Assembly: GCA_964444365.1 (NCBI GenBank)
Contig: CAYUHJ010000011.1
Span: 4,714-68,713 of the forward strand
From: CAYUHJ01 sp964444365
Lineage (GTDB): Bacteria > Planctomycetota > Planctomycetia > Gemmatales > Gemmataceae
DNA: 64,000 nucleotides
Direction of reading: 5' to 3'
The position numbers were made by a program, and so were the translations under genes. The notes under the pieces were generated by a model. That model had not been told where the DNA came from. It did not search any database and saw only the letters and a list, made by a program, of their open reading frames with translations. This document shows, piece by piece, positions 24,071 to 31,842 of the stretch (position 1 is its first letter; every line of letters starts with the position of its first letter).

Positions 24071-24157
24071 GAGAAGGGGCCAAATCCGCTGCCCCAGCTG
24101 AGCGCGTTGTTCCGGGCGGAGATCGACGAACGGAGCATCAGCGACGCCACTATCTGA
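24071..24157 (+). pseudogene. Decayed duplicate of the thrS 3' end
   Basis: The frame from 24071 to the TGA at 24155-24157 reads GPNPLPQLSALFRAEIDER and ends SISDATI; the thrS C-terminus has GPKPLAEVIALFRAEIDEK. A 20-base run, TGTTCCGGGCGGAGATCGAC, is identical at DNA level. No start or upstream thrS homology remains. It is a fragment, not a working gene. Confidence 0.75.
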
Positions 24158-24515
24158 GCCGCCTCCTTCGAAGGGGCGGAGGTTCGGTCTCGTTTTCGCC
24201 CCTCTGCTCGGCGGCTTCGACGACATTTGTTCGGATTTCCCATCCGTTCCATCCGGACGAATCACGCCGAAATCCCGGCCGCGGGGGCGCTTCCCGCTGG
24301 ATTTTTCCCCCCGGTCTTGTCATGCTAACGAGACGTATCCGGGCTTCTCGGTTTCTTCACCCGCCTTTTACCGGATACACGTTGACGTCGGATCGTGGAC
24401 AGACCGCTGCCAATCTCCCACGATCTTCCCACCGGTTCGCGTGCGACGCCGCGGTCGCGGACACCTCGTGTTCGCCGGCCCCTTCCGCACGCAGACGAAC
24501 GAGGAGATCGCGACC
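24158..24515. other. Gene-free stretch
   Basis: About 358 bases with no supported gene. A small stem (CCGCCTCCTT / AAGGGGCGG, about 24160-24181) just after the thrS remnant could end transcription. The rest shows nothing recognisable beyond the leader of the next gene. Confidence 0.5.
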
Positions 24516-25298
24516 GTGTCCGATCGCTTTGAGGCAGGCCTGGCGGCGTCCGACTCCGGGACCGGAGCGGCGGTGGAATCCCCGTCCCTGTTCGCCGCCG
24601 GGCGGGCCGGGCCGACGGCTTACGAACTCAAATACCTGCTGACCGAACCGCAGGCCCGCGAGGTCCAGGCCCGCATCGCCAAACACCTCGCCCTGGACCC
24701 GTTCGCCGACCCCGCCCTGGGGAACGCCTACCTCACCACGAGCGTTTACACCGACACCCCCACGTTCGACGTGCTCCGCCGGACGAAGCTCCTAGGGGCC
24801 CGGAAGTACCGCGTCCGCCGCTACGGGCACGCCGGACCCGTCTTCGCCGAGCGCAAGACCAAGCGCGGCGACGAGGTCCGCAAGCGCCGCAGCCCCGTCC
24901 CGGACGGGCACCTCGCCCCGCTCTCGGAGCCGGAGCCCTGCGAGGGGTGGCCCGGCGAGTGGTTCCGCCGGCAGGTGACCGCCCGCCAGCTCCGGCCCGT
25001 CTGCCGGGTCAGCTACGAGCGGGTCGCGTTCATGGGGCCGTCCGAGGCCGGGGCGGTGCGGGTGACGCTCGACCGCCACGTCCGGGGCACCGTCGCGGAC
25101 GGCTGGGACCCGACCCCCGTCGCGGGCGGCGAACTGTTGCCGGGGCAGGTCATCTGCGAGTTCAAGTTCCGCGTCGCGATGCCGACGATGTTCAAGGTCA
25201 TCGTCGCGGACCTGGGGCTGGCCCCGGCGACGGTGTCCAAGTACCGCACGTTCATGGGAACGGTCCGTCCGGAAGGCAGGGGTGGCGTCGATGCCTGA
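24516..25298 (+). CDS. VTC-domain protein (polyphosphate-polymerase-like)
   Basis: 260 residues from GTG 24516, with GAGGAG at 24501-24506. The VTC domain is a tunnel-fold (CYTH-like) domain that in yeast Vtc4 makes polyphosphate from ATP. Visible tunnel elements are TAYELKYLLTE (basic/acidic pair), ARKYRVRRYG, VFAERKTKRGD, VCRVSYERVAF, VRVTLDRHVRG and VICEFKFRVAMP, giving the alternating Arg/Lys/Glu pattern expected. The DUF4956 gene overlaps its end, and a CotH-family gene follows; this trio recurs in bacteria. Whether the bacterial protein makes polyphosphate or another phosphorylated product is not known. Confidence 0.87.
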   Translation: MSDRFEAGLAASDSGTGAAVESPSLFAAGRAGPTAYELKYLLTEPQAREVQARIAKHLALDPFADPALGNAYLTTSVYTDTPTFDVLRRTKLLGARKYRVRRYGHAGPVFAERKTKRGDEVRKRRSPVPDGHLAPLSEPEPCEGWPGEWFRRQVTARQLRPVCRVSYERVAFMGPSEAGAVRVTLDRHVRGTVADGWDPTPVAGGELLPGQVICEFKFRVAMPTMFKVIVADLGLAPATVSKYRTFMGTVRPEGRGGVDA

Positions 25299-25971
25299 CT
25301 GGTTGCAGGGAACGGGGCTGGTTCAATCTCTCCCGCACTGGACGGACGTCGGGACGTGCCTCGCGGCGGCGGCGGGGTACGGGGTCGCGGTCGCCGCGAT
25401 CTACTACCTGACCCAGCGCCGCGGCCGGTCGGAAACCGCGTCCCTCGTCGCCACGATCGTCCTCCTGACGATCCTGCTGGCGATGGTGACGATCGTGATC
25501 GGCGAGAACCTCGCCCGGGCGTTCGGCCTCGCCGGGGTGCTCTCGATCGTCCGGTTCCGCACGGTGGTGGACGACACCCGGGACACGGCGTTCGTCATCT
25601 ACGCGGTCATCACGGGGATGGCGGTCGGGTCGCACCTGTACGTCGTGGCGGCCGTCGCGGTGCCGGTCGTCGCGGTCGCCGCCACGGCCCTCAGCTTCTG
25701 GGGCGGCGGGTCGGGCCGGAACGGGGCGGGGATCCTCGTCGTGAAACTGGGTGTGAACTCGGACCCGGCCCAGGTGCTGAACCCGACGCTGACGAAGTTC
25801 CTGGCCGCGTTCCGGGTGACGGCCGTGGGGACCGCGCGACAGGGGGCGACGCTCGAACTGACGTACGCCGCCCGGTTGCGGGCCGGGGTCACGCTGGTGA
25901 ACCTGATCCTGGACCTGAACCGCGTCGAGGGCGTCCAGGGCGTCGAGTGGAAAGAGCCGAACAACGGGTGA
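25291..25971 (+). CDS. DUF4956 membrane protein
   Basis: 226 residues from ATG 25291, overlapping the VTC gene by 8 bases; GTG 25282 is an alternative. Three or four membrane helices are visible (CLAAAAGYGVAVAAIYYL; LVATIVLLTILLAMVTIVI; FVIYAVITGMAVGSHLYVVA). The family signature lies between helices: FGLAGVLSIVRFRTVVDDTR. The C-terminal ~70 residues are soluble. DUF4956 proteins are regularly encoded with VTC-domain and CotH proteins and probably form a membrane partner of that system. Overlap with the upstream gene indicates coupled translation. Confidence 0.88.
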   Translation: MPDWLQGTGLVQSLPHWTDVGTCLAAAAGYGVAVAAIYYLTQRRGRSETASLVATIVLLTILLAMVTIVIGENLARAFGLAGVLSIVRFRTVVDDTRDTAFVIYAVITGMAVGSHLYVVAAVAVPVVAVAATALSFWGGGSGRNGAGILVVKLGVNSDPAQVLNPTLTKFLAAFRVTAVGTARQGATLELTYAARLRAGVTLVNLILDLNRVEGVQGVEWKEPNNG

Positions 25972-25996
25972 GTTTTCCGCTTCGGGGGCAACGTCC

Positions 25997-27691
25997 ATGT
26001 TCCGCATCGCAACCGGGCTCCTCCTCGGGCTCGCGGCCGCCGCGTGGGCCGCGCCGCCGGCCCTCACCGAGAACCAGAAGAAGCACGCCGCCGAGACGGA
26101 CGCCTTCTTCGCCGAGGGGAAGATCCCCACGCTGACGATCACCATCGCGCCGAAGGACGTCGAAAGTCTCAAGCGGGAACCCCGCAAGTACGTCAAGGCG
26201 ACGATCAAGGACGGCGACACCACCTACACCGACGTCGCCGTCCACCTCCGCGGGTCGGCCGGCAGCTTCCGCGGGTTCGACGACAAGCCCGGCCTGACCG
26301 TGAACATGGACAAGTTCACGGACGACCTCGTCTACAAGGGCATGGACAAGTTCCACCTCGCGAACTCGGCCCAGGACCCGAGCTTCCTGTCCGAACTGAT
26401 CTGCGGCGAGATCTGCAAGGCCGCCGGCGTCCCCGCCGCCCGGATCAGCCACGCCGTCGTCACGCTCAACGGCAAGAAGCTCGGCATGTTCTACTTCAAG
26501 GAGGGGTACGACAAGAACTTCCTCCGCCGCCACTTCAAGAGCGCGACCGGCAACTTCTACGACGGCGGGTTCCTCCGGGACATCGACCAGCCGCTCGAAC
26601 TGATCTCGTCCAAGAAGGACGTGTCCGACCGCAAGGACCTGACCGCCCTGGTGAACGCCGCCCGGGAGCCGGACAAGGCGAAGCGGTTCCAGCTCCTCAC
26701 CCAACTGCTCGACCTCGACCAGTTCGTCAGCCTGCTCGTCGTCGAGAACTTCATGTGGGACTGGGACGGCTACCCGATGAAGCCGAACAACTACCGGGTG
26801 TACCACGACCCGGACAAGGACAAGATTTACTTCGTCCCGTCCGGCATGGACCAGATGTTCGCGGACCTGAACGGCACCGTGGCCCCCGGGTTCAACGGAC
26901 TGGTCGCGCGGGCGCTGATGGAGACGCCCGAGGGGAAAAAGAAGTACATCGACCGCTACCGCGACTTCATGAAGAACAACTACAAGCTCGACGACCTGAT
27001 CAAGACGTTGGACGCCGCCGAGAAGCGGTTCCAGACGGCCCTGGCGACGGTCGACGCGAACGCCGTCCGCGACCACAAGAACCACACCGAGCGGCTCCGG
27101 TCGGCCCTGAAGCAGCGGGCCAAGAACGTGACCGACCAGCTGTCGACCTACGAGCAGTGGGCCGGCAAGCCGATGGACAACGAGGGGTTCTTCCGCCAGT
27201 GGCTGGTCCTCGCCCCCGTCCCGAACCCGCCGAACACGGACTCGAACGGGGCGGTGGACAAGTCGCTGCTCAAGGACGAGGCCAAGCTCGAGCCGAAGGA
27301 AGGCGACAAGGTCAAGGTCGGCGACCGGGAACTGACCTGGCAGAAGGTGCTGACCGATTCGTTCTTCGTCGACTTCGGGTACGGCGACAACTGCACCGGC
27401 TACGCGGTCGTGTACGTCGTCGCCCCGGACGACGTCAAGGACGCCGTCCTCCGCATCGGCAGCGACGACGGGTGCAAGGTGTTCCTGAACGGCAAGGAGG
27501 TCGGGAAGGTGCTCCAGAACCGCGCGGTCGACAAGGACCAGGACTCGTTCCCGAACGTGTCGCTGAAGAAGGGCGTCAACACGCTGATCCTGAAGGTGTG
27601 CAACGGCGGCGGCGAGTGGAAGGGGGCGGCCCGGTTCGTGGACAAGACCGGCCAGCCGCTGAAGGGCCTGAAGGCACAGGCGACGAAGTAG
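25997..27691 (+). CDS. CotH-family secreted protein kinase
   Basis: 564 residues with a Sec signal (LLLGLAAAAWAAPPA). Residues about 40-370 are CotH-like, an atypical kinase fold that in Bacillus phosphorylates spore-coat proteins: TLTITIAPKDVESL, VHLRGSAGSFRGFDDKP, NAVVT-type segment VVTLNGKKLGMFYFKEGYD and the later DFMWDWDGYP-like segment ENFMWDWDGYPMKPNN with FVPSGMDQMF. About 440-550 is a C-terminal beta-sandwich (GSDDGCKVFLNGKEVGKV) of the kind that binds carbohydrate. It starts 25 bases after the DUF4956 gene and closes the VTC/DUF4956/CotH operon; a terminator follows. Confidence 0.88.
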   Translation: MFRIATGLLLGLAAAAWAAPPALTENQKKHAAETDAFFAEGKIPTLTITIAPKDVESLKREPRKYVKATIKDGDTTYTDVAVHLRGSAGSFRGFDDKPGLTVNMDKFTDDLVYKGMDKFHLANSAQDPSFLSELICGEICKAAGVPAARISHAVVTLNGKKLGMFYFKEGYDKNFLRRHFKSATGNFYDGGFLRDIDQPLELISSKKDVSDRKDLTALVNAAREPDKAKRFQLLTQLLDLDQFVSLLVVENFMWDWDGYPMKPNNYRVYHDPDKDKIYFVPSGMDQMFADLNGTVAPGFNGLVARALMETPEGKKKYIDRYRDFMKNNYKLDDLIKTLDAAEKRFQTALATVDANAVRDHKNHTERLRSALKQRAKNVTDQLSTYEQWAGKPMDNEGFFRQWLVLAPVPNPPNTDSNGAVDKSLLKDEAKLEPKEGDKVKVGDRELTWQKVLTDSFFVDFGYGDNCTGYAVVYVVAPDDVKDAVLRIGSDDGCKVFLNGKEVGKVLQNRAVDKDQDSFPNVSLKKGVNTLILKVCNGGGEWKGAARFVDKTGQPLKGLKAQATK

Positions 27692-27711
27692 TCGCTCGGT
27701 CCGGACTCCGC

Positions 27712-27750
27712 ACGAAGAGACCCCGGCGCGTGCCGGGGTCTCTTCGTTTT
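27712..27750 (+). terminator. Rho-independent terminator
   Basis: A perfect 16-bp stem (27712-27727 with 27732-27747, ACGAAGAGACCCCGGC) around a 4-base loop, followed by TTT. It lies 20 bases after the CotH gene and ends the three-gene operon. Confidence 0.9.
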
Positions 27751-27887
27751 GACGTTCATCCTTGGGGGTGATTGTTTTCTTGGTAGGCAGTGCGTTTTAC
27801 CGTTCCCTCGGAGGCCGGAGTGAGCTAGACTACCGGTGCTGGCTCGCACCGGCACGCCCACCCCATCGCACGACTCGAGGACTCGAC

Positions 27888-28163
27888 ATGGCCATGATCT
27901 CGATCGGCGAGAGCCGCTGGCGGATGCTCCGCCTCGCCCTCCGCTCCAAGACGTTCAAGTTCGACGACATCCGGACCATGAGCCGGACCGACCAGAAGTA
28001 CATGGACTGGCTGGTCGCCCACGGGTTCATCGAGGAACTGAGCGGCGGGAATTTCAAGCTGACCCCGAAGGGGACGGCCACCGCCGACCTGGGGCTGTAC
28101 GAGTGGACGCCGCCGGCCCCCGCGCCCGCCCCCGCCGGCCGCACGAAGGCGAAGAAGAAGTAG
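27888..28163 (+). CDS. Small basic protein, winged-helix-like
   Basis: 91 residues from ATG 27888 (GAGG upstream). MISIGESRWRMLRLALRSKT and DIRTMSRTDQKYMDWLVAHG, followed by FIEELSGGNFKLTPKGTATA, read like a small winged helix: helices, then a two-strand wing ending in LTPKG. The tail is Pro/Ala-rich and ends with Lys (RTKAKKK), suiting nucleic-acid contact. It stands alone, converging on ftr with 15 bases between. Family not recognised; a DNA-binding role is an inference. Confidence 0.7.
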   Translation: MAMISIGESRWRMLRLALRSKTFKFDDIRTMSRTDQKYMDWLVAHGFIEELSGGNFKLTPKGTATADLGLYEWTPPAPAPAPAGRTKAKKK

Positions 28164-28178
28164 CCGCCGCGGCGCGGG

Positions 28179-29081
28179 TCACGGCCCTGCGGGGGCGAGC
28201 AGCTTCCGCAGGTGCAGGTGGAACGGCCCGAGTTTGCCGCCGTAGTTCCCCGCCGAGATGCGGACGATTCCCGGCCGGCACGCCGCACGCACGCCGACGC
28301 GGGTCGCCTCCTCTACGGCCGCCAGGTCGAGCCCGTCGATGACCACCTCGTAGACGGCGTTCACCCCTTCGGGCAACTCCGACTTCACCGCGCCGCGGAG
28401 GACGGGGCAGTACGCCTCGTTCGTGCTCGCGCGGAGCTTCTTGTACTTGCTGCCGACCTTGCTGCCGGACCGGACGACGCCGCCGGGGAAGGGCATGATG
28501 ACGCCGGGGACGCGTCGGCACGCCTCGACCGCGGCCTCGGCGGCTTCGAGGGTGACACGCTGGGTTTCGCCGAGGATCAGGAAGTTGCCGCCGGCCACGC
28601 CCTTCACGGTGCCGAACTCGTCCTCGCAGAGGAACTCGCCGTCCATCGTCGGGACGCGCCAGAGTCGCCGGCCGCCGAGCAGCTTGCTGATCTGCCAGCC
28701 GTCGCCGAAGTAGCGGAGGTTCCCGCCGACCTTGACGGCCTTCCCCGCCTCACCGGCGAGGCCGTTGTAGCAAGCGGTCGTGGCGCACGTCAGCACGCAC
28801 TGGCCCACGCGGTTCGTGATCGCCTTGCCGAGTGCGTCGCGGGAAAAGGCGAAGAAGAGCAGGCTCACGCCGGGCCGGCCGTCGGGCGTTTCCGCTGGGG
28901 AGAGTTCCTTCTCGATGCCCGCTTCCGCGTCGCAGCCAATGACCGACGCCGCGTACCCGGTCGCCGCCTGCCCCGCGATGCGTGCCCACGTCGGCGTCTC
29001 CGCGGTGACGACGACCCGCGCGGCCGTCATGGGGAAGGCTTCCGCAAAGGTGTCCGCGATGTCGACGCCGTTGATGGTCAC
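28179..29081 (-). CDS. ftr: Formylmethanofuran--tetrahydromethanopterin formyltransferase
   Basis: 300 residues. Ftr moves the formyl group between methanofuran and tetrahydromethanopterin in the C1 pathway shared by methanogens, methylotrophs and planctomycetes. Recognisable blocks are NGVDIADTFAEAFPMTAAR at the N-terminus, VIGCDAEAGIEKELSPAETP, DGEFLCEDEFGTVKGVAGGN and ISAGNYGGKLGPFHLHLRKL at the end. The length matches the family. GTG 29081 overlaps the stop of the upstream gene (GTGA), showing translational coupling. No other methanopterin-pathway gene is in the window, so the pathway partners must be elsewhere. Confidence 0.93.
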   Translation of the reverse strand: MTINGVDIADTFAEAFPMTAARVVVTAETPTWARIAGQAATGYAASVIGCDAEAGIEKELSPAETPDGRPGVSLLFFAFSRDALGKAITNRVGQCVLTCATTACYNGLAGEAGKAVKVGGNLRYFGDGWQISKLLGGRRLWRVPTMDGEFLCEDEFGTVKGVAGGNFLILGETQRVTLEAAEAAVEACRRVPGVIMPFPGGVVRSGSKVGSKYKKLRASTNEAYCPVLRGAVKSELPEGVNAVYEVVIDGLDLAAVEEATRVGVRAACRPGIVRISAGNYGGKLGPFHLHLRKLLAPAGP

Positions 29082-29650
29082 GGGAAGTACGGGATGGTGA
29101 TTTCCGGGTCGTTGGTTCGCTTCAGCGGGTCGAAGAACTTGACGCCGACGAGGCGGTACTTGCCGTCCGGGTCTTTTGCGAACAGCGTGCGGACGTACAC
29201 GGGGTACTGGTTCGTCGCGTACTCGCCCTTGGCCATGAACCCGATTTCGACCTGGTCCTCGGCCGGGGTCTTCACGTCGTCGCGGGAGAAATCCCAGGCG
29301 GCGACGCGGACTTGCTGGTCCTTCAGCGTCGTCCAGATGGGGTGGGTTTCGAGGCGATCCTTCTTCAACCCGCGGTGGTCGAACCGCTCGGAAACGCGGG
29401 CCAAAAACGCCGGTTTGTCGCGGTTCGAGGCGGCGTCGCACATCGCGTTCACCCCGGCTACGGCTTCCTCCCGCGGGCTCTGAAAGAGTACATCGATGAG
29501 GAACACGACGAGCAGCAGTCCGACGCCGACGATTCCGACGACGAGCCCGCGACGGTTCTGGTTTCGGTAGGCGTACAGCGCGGCGACGACGGCCGCCACG
29601 ATCAGCAGCAGGTAAACGGTCGGCGACGGATCGGAGAGGAACGGGGGCAT
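29078..29650 (-). CDS. Membrane-anchored protein of unknown function
   Basis: 190 residues. Two adjacent membrane helices near the N-terminus (VYLLLIVAAVVAALYAY; LVVGIVGVGLLLVVFLIDVL) are followed by a soluble domain of ~125 residues starting at FQSPREEAVAGVNAMCDAA. Its alternation of helix and strands (FLARVSERFDHRG, VRVAAWDFSRDD, GKYRLVGVKFFDP) suggests an NTF2-like cone fold, unproven. GGGAGAG precedes ATG 29650. Its stop overlaps the ftr start, so the pair is an operon, yet no C1 function is evident in the sequence. Confidence 0.78.
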   Translation of the reverse strand: MPPFLSDPSPTVYLLLIVAAVVAALYAYRNQNRRGLVVGIVGVGLLLVVFLIDVLFQSPREEAVAGVNAMCDAASNRDKPAFLARVSERFDHRGLKKDRLETHPIWTTLKDQQVRVAAWDFSRDDVKTPAEDQVEIGFMAKGEYATNQYPVYVRTLFAKDPDGKYRLVGVKFFDPLKRTNDPEITIPYFP

Positions 29651-29660
29651 GGGCTCTCCC

Positions 29661-29757
29661 GGTTAGCCGCGAGGCGACGCCGAGCGCGGACTTCCCGCCC
29701 GGTGACGCAGCATCTCGTGGGGTGAAGTCCGCGCTCGGCGTCGCCTCGCGGCTAACC
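29661..29757. repeat. Perfect 34-bp inverted repeat between eno and the next gene
   Basis: Arms 29661-29694 and 29724-29757 (GGTTAGCCGCGAGGCGACGC and onward) are perfect reverse complements around a 29-base loop. It starts six bases after the eno stop and ends ten bases before the next start codon, filling the gap. No T-run. It could attenuate readthrough from eno or be a miniature mobile element. Confidence 0.9.
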
Positions 29758-29763
29758 GTTGGA

Positions 29764-31062
29764 TTACTTCCGCAGCTCCGCCCCGTACACGGCCGCGTCG
29801 CCGAGTTGTTCCTCGATGCGGAGGAGCTGGTTGTATTTCGCGATGCGGTCGGTCCGGCTCGCCGAACCCGTCTTGATCTGGCCGCAGTTCGTGGCGACGG
29901 CGAGGTCGGCGATGGTCACGTCCTCGGTCTCGCCGCTGCGGTGGGACAGGATCGCGGTGAACCGGTTCCGCTTCGCCATCTCCACGGATTCGAGCGTTTC
30001 CGTCAGGGTGCCGATCTGGTTCACCTTCACGAGGATGCTGTTGCCGGCCCCCTCGGCGATGCCGCGCTTCAGGCGGGTCGTGTTCGTCACGAACAGGTCG
30101 TCGCCGACGAGTTGGACCTTTTTGCCGAGCCGGTCGGTGAGCTTCTTCCAGCCGGCCCAGTCGTCTTCGGACAGACCGTCTTCGATCGAGACGATCGGGT
30201 ACTTGTCGCAGAGTTTTGCCCACAGGTCGATCATTTCGTCGGACGAGATGACCTTGTCCGGGGCGGACTTGAAGAAGCAGTAGCCGTCCTTCCCCTTGTG
30301 CTTGGCTTCCTCGAAGAGTTCCGTACACGCGGCGTCGAGGGCGAAGCAGATCTGGTCGCCGAGCTTGTAGCCGGCCTTCTCGATGGCGGTGGAGATGGTG
30401 GCGAGGGCGTCGTCAGCGGACGGGATGTTCGGGGCGAAGCCCCCCTCGTCCCCGACGGCGGTGTTCAGGCCCTTGTCGTGGAGCACCTTCCTCAGCGAGT
30501 GGAAGACTTCCGCGCCCATCCGGAGGGCTTCGCGAAAGCTGCTCGCGCCGACGGGGACGATCATGAACTCCTGGAAGTCGACGGTGCTGTCCGCGTGCTT
30601 GCCGCCGTTCAGGATGTTCATCAGCGGCACGGGCAGGACGGTGGCGTTCGCGCCGCCGACGTACCGGTAGAGCGGCAGCCCGGCGGACTGGGCGGCCGCG
30701 TGGGCGCACGCGAGGGACACGCCGAGGATCGCGTTCGCGCCGAGCTTCGCCTTGTTCGGCGTGCCGTCGAGTTCGAGCATCTTCTTGTCGAGCACGACCT
30801 GGTCGGACACGTCGAACCCTTCGAGGGCGTCCGCGATCACGGTGTTGACGTTCTCGACGGCCTTGAGCGTGCCCTTGCCGAGGTACCGCTTCTTGTCCCC
30901 GTCGCGGAGTTCGACCGCCTCGTGGGCCCCGGTGCTGGCCCCGCTGGGGACGGCCGCCCGGCCGATGACGCCGGCTTCGGTGGCGACGTCGACTTCGATC
31001 GTGGGGTTGCCCCGGCTGTCGAGGATCTCGCGGGCGTGGATGGCAACAATCTCGTCGCTCAT
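29764..31062 (-). CDS. eno: Enolase
   Basis: 432 residues, the usual length. It converts 2-phosphoglycerate to phosphoenolpyruvate in glycolysis. Visible: AREILDSRGNPTIEVDV at the N-terminus, PSGASTGAHEAVELRDGD, the active-site MNILNGGKHADS, metal-site SIEDGLSEDDW, and VLSHRSGETED-type ILSHRSGETED with GSASRTDRIAKYNQLLRIEE near the end. ATG 31062 (MSDEIVAIHARE) is chosen over an in-frame TTG five codons upstream. It is in a minus-strand run with trpF upstream (116 bases) and a strong inverted repeat right after its stop. A candidate promoter lies at 31099-31126. Confidence 0.98.
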   Translation of the reverse strand: MSDEIVAIHAREILDSRGNPTIEVDVATEAGVIGRAAVPSGASTGAHEAVELRDGDKKRYLGKGTLKAVENVNTVIADALEGFDVSDQVVLDKKMLELDGTPNKAKLGANAILGVSLACAHAAAQSAGLPLYRYVGGANATVLPVPLMNILNGGKHADSTVDFQEFMIVPVGASSFREALRMGAEVFHSLRKVLHDKGLNTAVGDEGGFAPNIPSADDALATISTAIEKAGYKLGDQICFALDAACTELFEEAKHKGKDGYCFFKSAPDKVISSDEMIDLWAKLCDKYPIVSIEDGLSEDDWAGWKKLTDRLGKKVQLVGDDLFVTNTTRLKRGIAEGAGNSILVKVNQIGTLTETLESVEMAKRNRFTAILSHRSGETEDVTIADLAVATNCGQIKTGSASRTDRIAKYNQLLRIEEQLGDAAVYGAELRK

Positions 31063-31098
31063 GGCGTGCTCTGGCAAGGGATCGGGTCGGGCGAAGAA

Positions 31099-31126
31099 GA
31101 GATAGGGCCGGGGGTCCGATGGTCAA
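31099..31126 (-). promoter_or_regulatory. Candidate promoter for eno
   Basis: On the minus strand TTGACC (31126-31121), 16 bases, TATCTC (31104-31099), 37 bases before the eno start. The -35 is good, the -10 weak. Confidence 0.4.
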
Positions 31127-31178
31127 GGCCGGCCGCGGCTGCCGACACGCCACCCACACCGCATGAACGGGCGGGTTC

Positions 31179-31841
31179 TCATCGCGAATCCGAGGCGGGC
31201 TCGACGAGCTCGGCGGCGGCCGCCCGCACGGCCCGCACGAAGGCGGCGACCTTCCCGCGGTCTTTGTGGCCCGGCGACGACTCGACGCCGCTGGCGACGT
31301 CCACGGCCCAGGGCCTGACCGCCCGGATCGCGTCGCCGACGTTCTCCGGCTTCAACCCCCCGGCCAGGACCACCGGCACGCCGGGGTCGAACCCGGCGAG
31401 CAACCCCCACGGCGCGACGTGTCCGGTGCCCCCCACTTGACCGTCCACGAACGAGTCGAGCAGCACCGCCGCCGGCTTCGCCGCCTCGACGAACTGCCGC
31501 ACCGCGTCGAGTGACGCCGCGTCCTTCACCCGGAACGCCGGGACGAACGCCGAGGGGAAGTAGGGTCGCTTCGGCGGCTCGGCGGAGTACGTCTGGACGG
31601 CCCGCAGCCCGACCCGCGACGCGATCGACCGCACCGCGTCCTCGGGCATGTCGACGAACACCCCGACCGCGGTCACGAACGGCGGCAACGCCGCGACGAT
31701 CTCCTTCGCCGTGTCCGGCGTCACGAAGCGAGGCGAATCGGGGTAGAAGTTCAACCCGACGGCGTCGGCCCCCAACTCGGCGGCCGCGATGGCGTCGGCG
31801 GGGGAGGTGACGCCGCAGATTTTGATTCGGACGGTGGGCAC
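31179..31841 (-). CDS. trpF: Phosphoribosylanthranilate isomerase
   Basis: 220 residues, a TIM-barrel enzyme of tryptophan synthesis. TVRIKICGVTSPADA carries the catalytic Cys; LNFYPDSPRFV, VGVFVDMPEDAV, VLLDSFVDGQVGGTGH and VVLAGGLKPENV are the remaining phosphate-binding and catalytic loops, the Asp general acid being in LLDSF. GTG 31841 follows the Uma2-family stop by one base, so it is translationally linked to that gene rather than to other trp genes, none of which are in the window. A short tail after VASGVESSPGHKD closes the barrel. Confidence 0.95.
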   Translation of the reverse strand: MPTVRIKICGVTSPADAIAAAELGADAVGLNFYPDSPRFVTPDTAKEIVAALPPFVTAVGVFVDMPEDAVRSIASRVGLRAVQTYSAEPPKRPYFPSAFVPAFRVKDAASLDAVRQFVEAAKPAAVLLDSFVDGQVGGTGHVAPWGLLAGFDPGVPVVLAGGLKPENVGDAIRAVRPWAVDVASGVESSPGHKDRGKVAAFVRAVRAAAAELVEPASDSR

Positions 31842-31842
31842 G

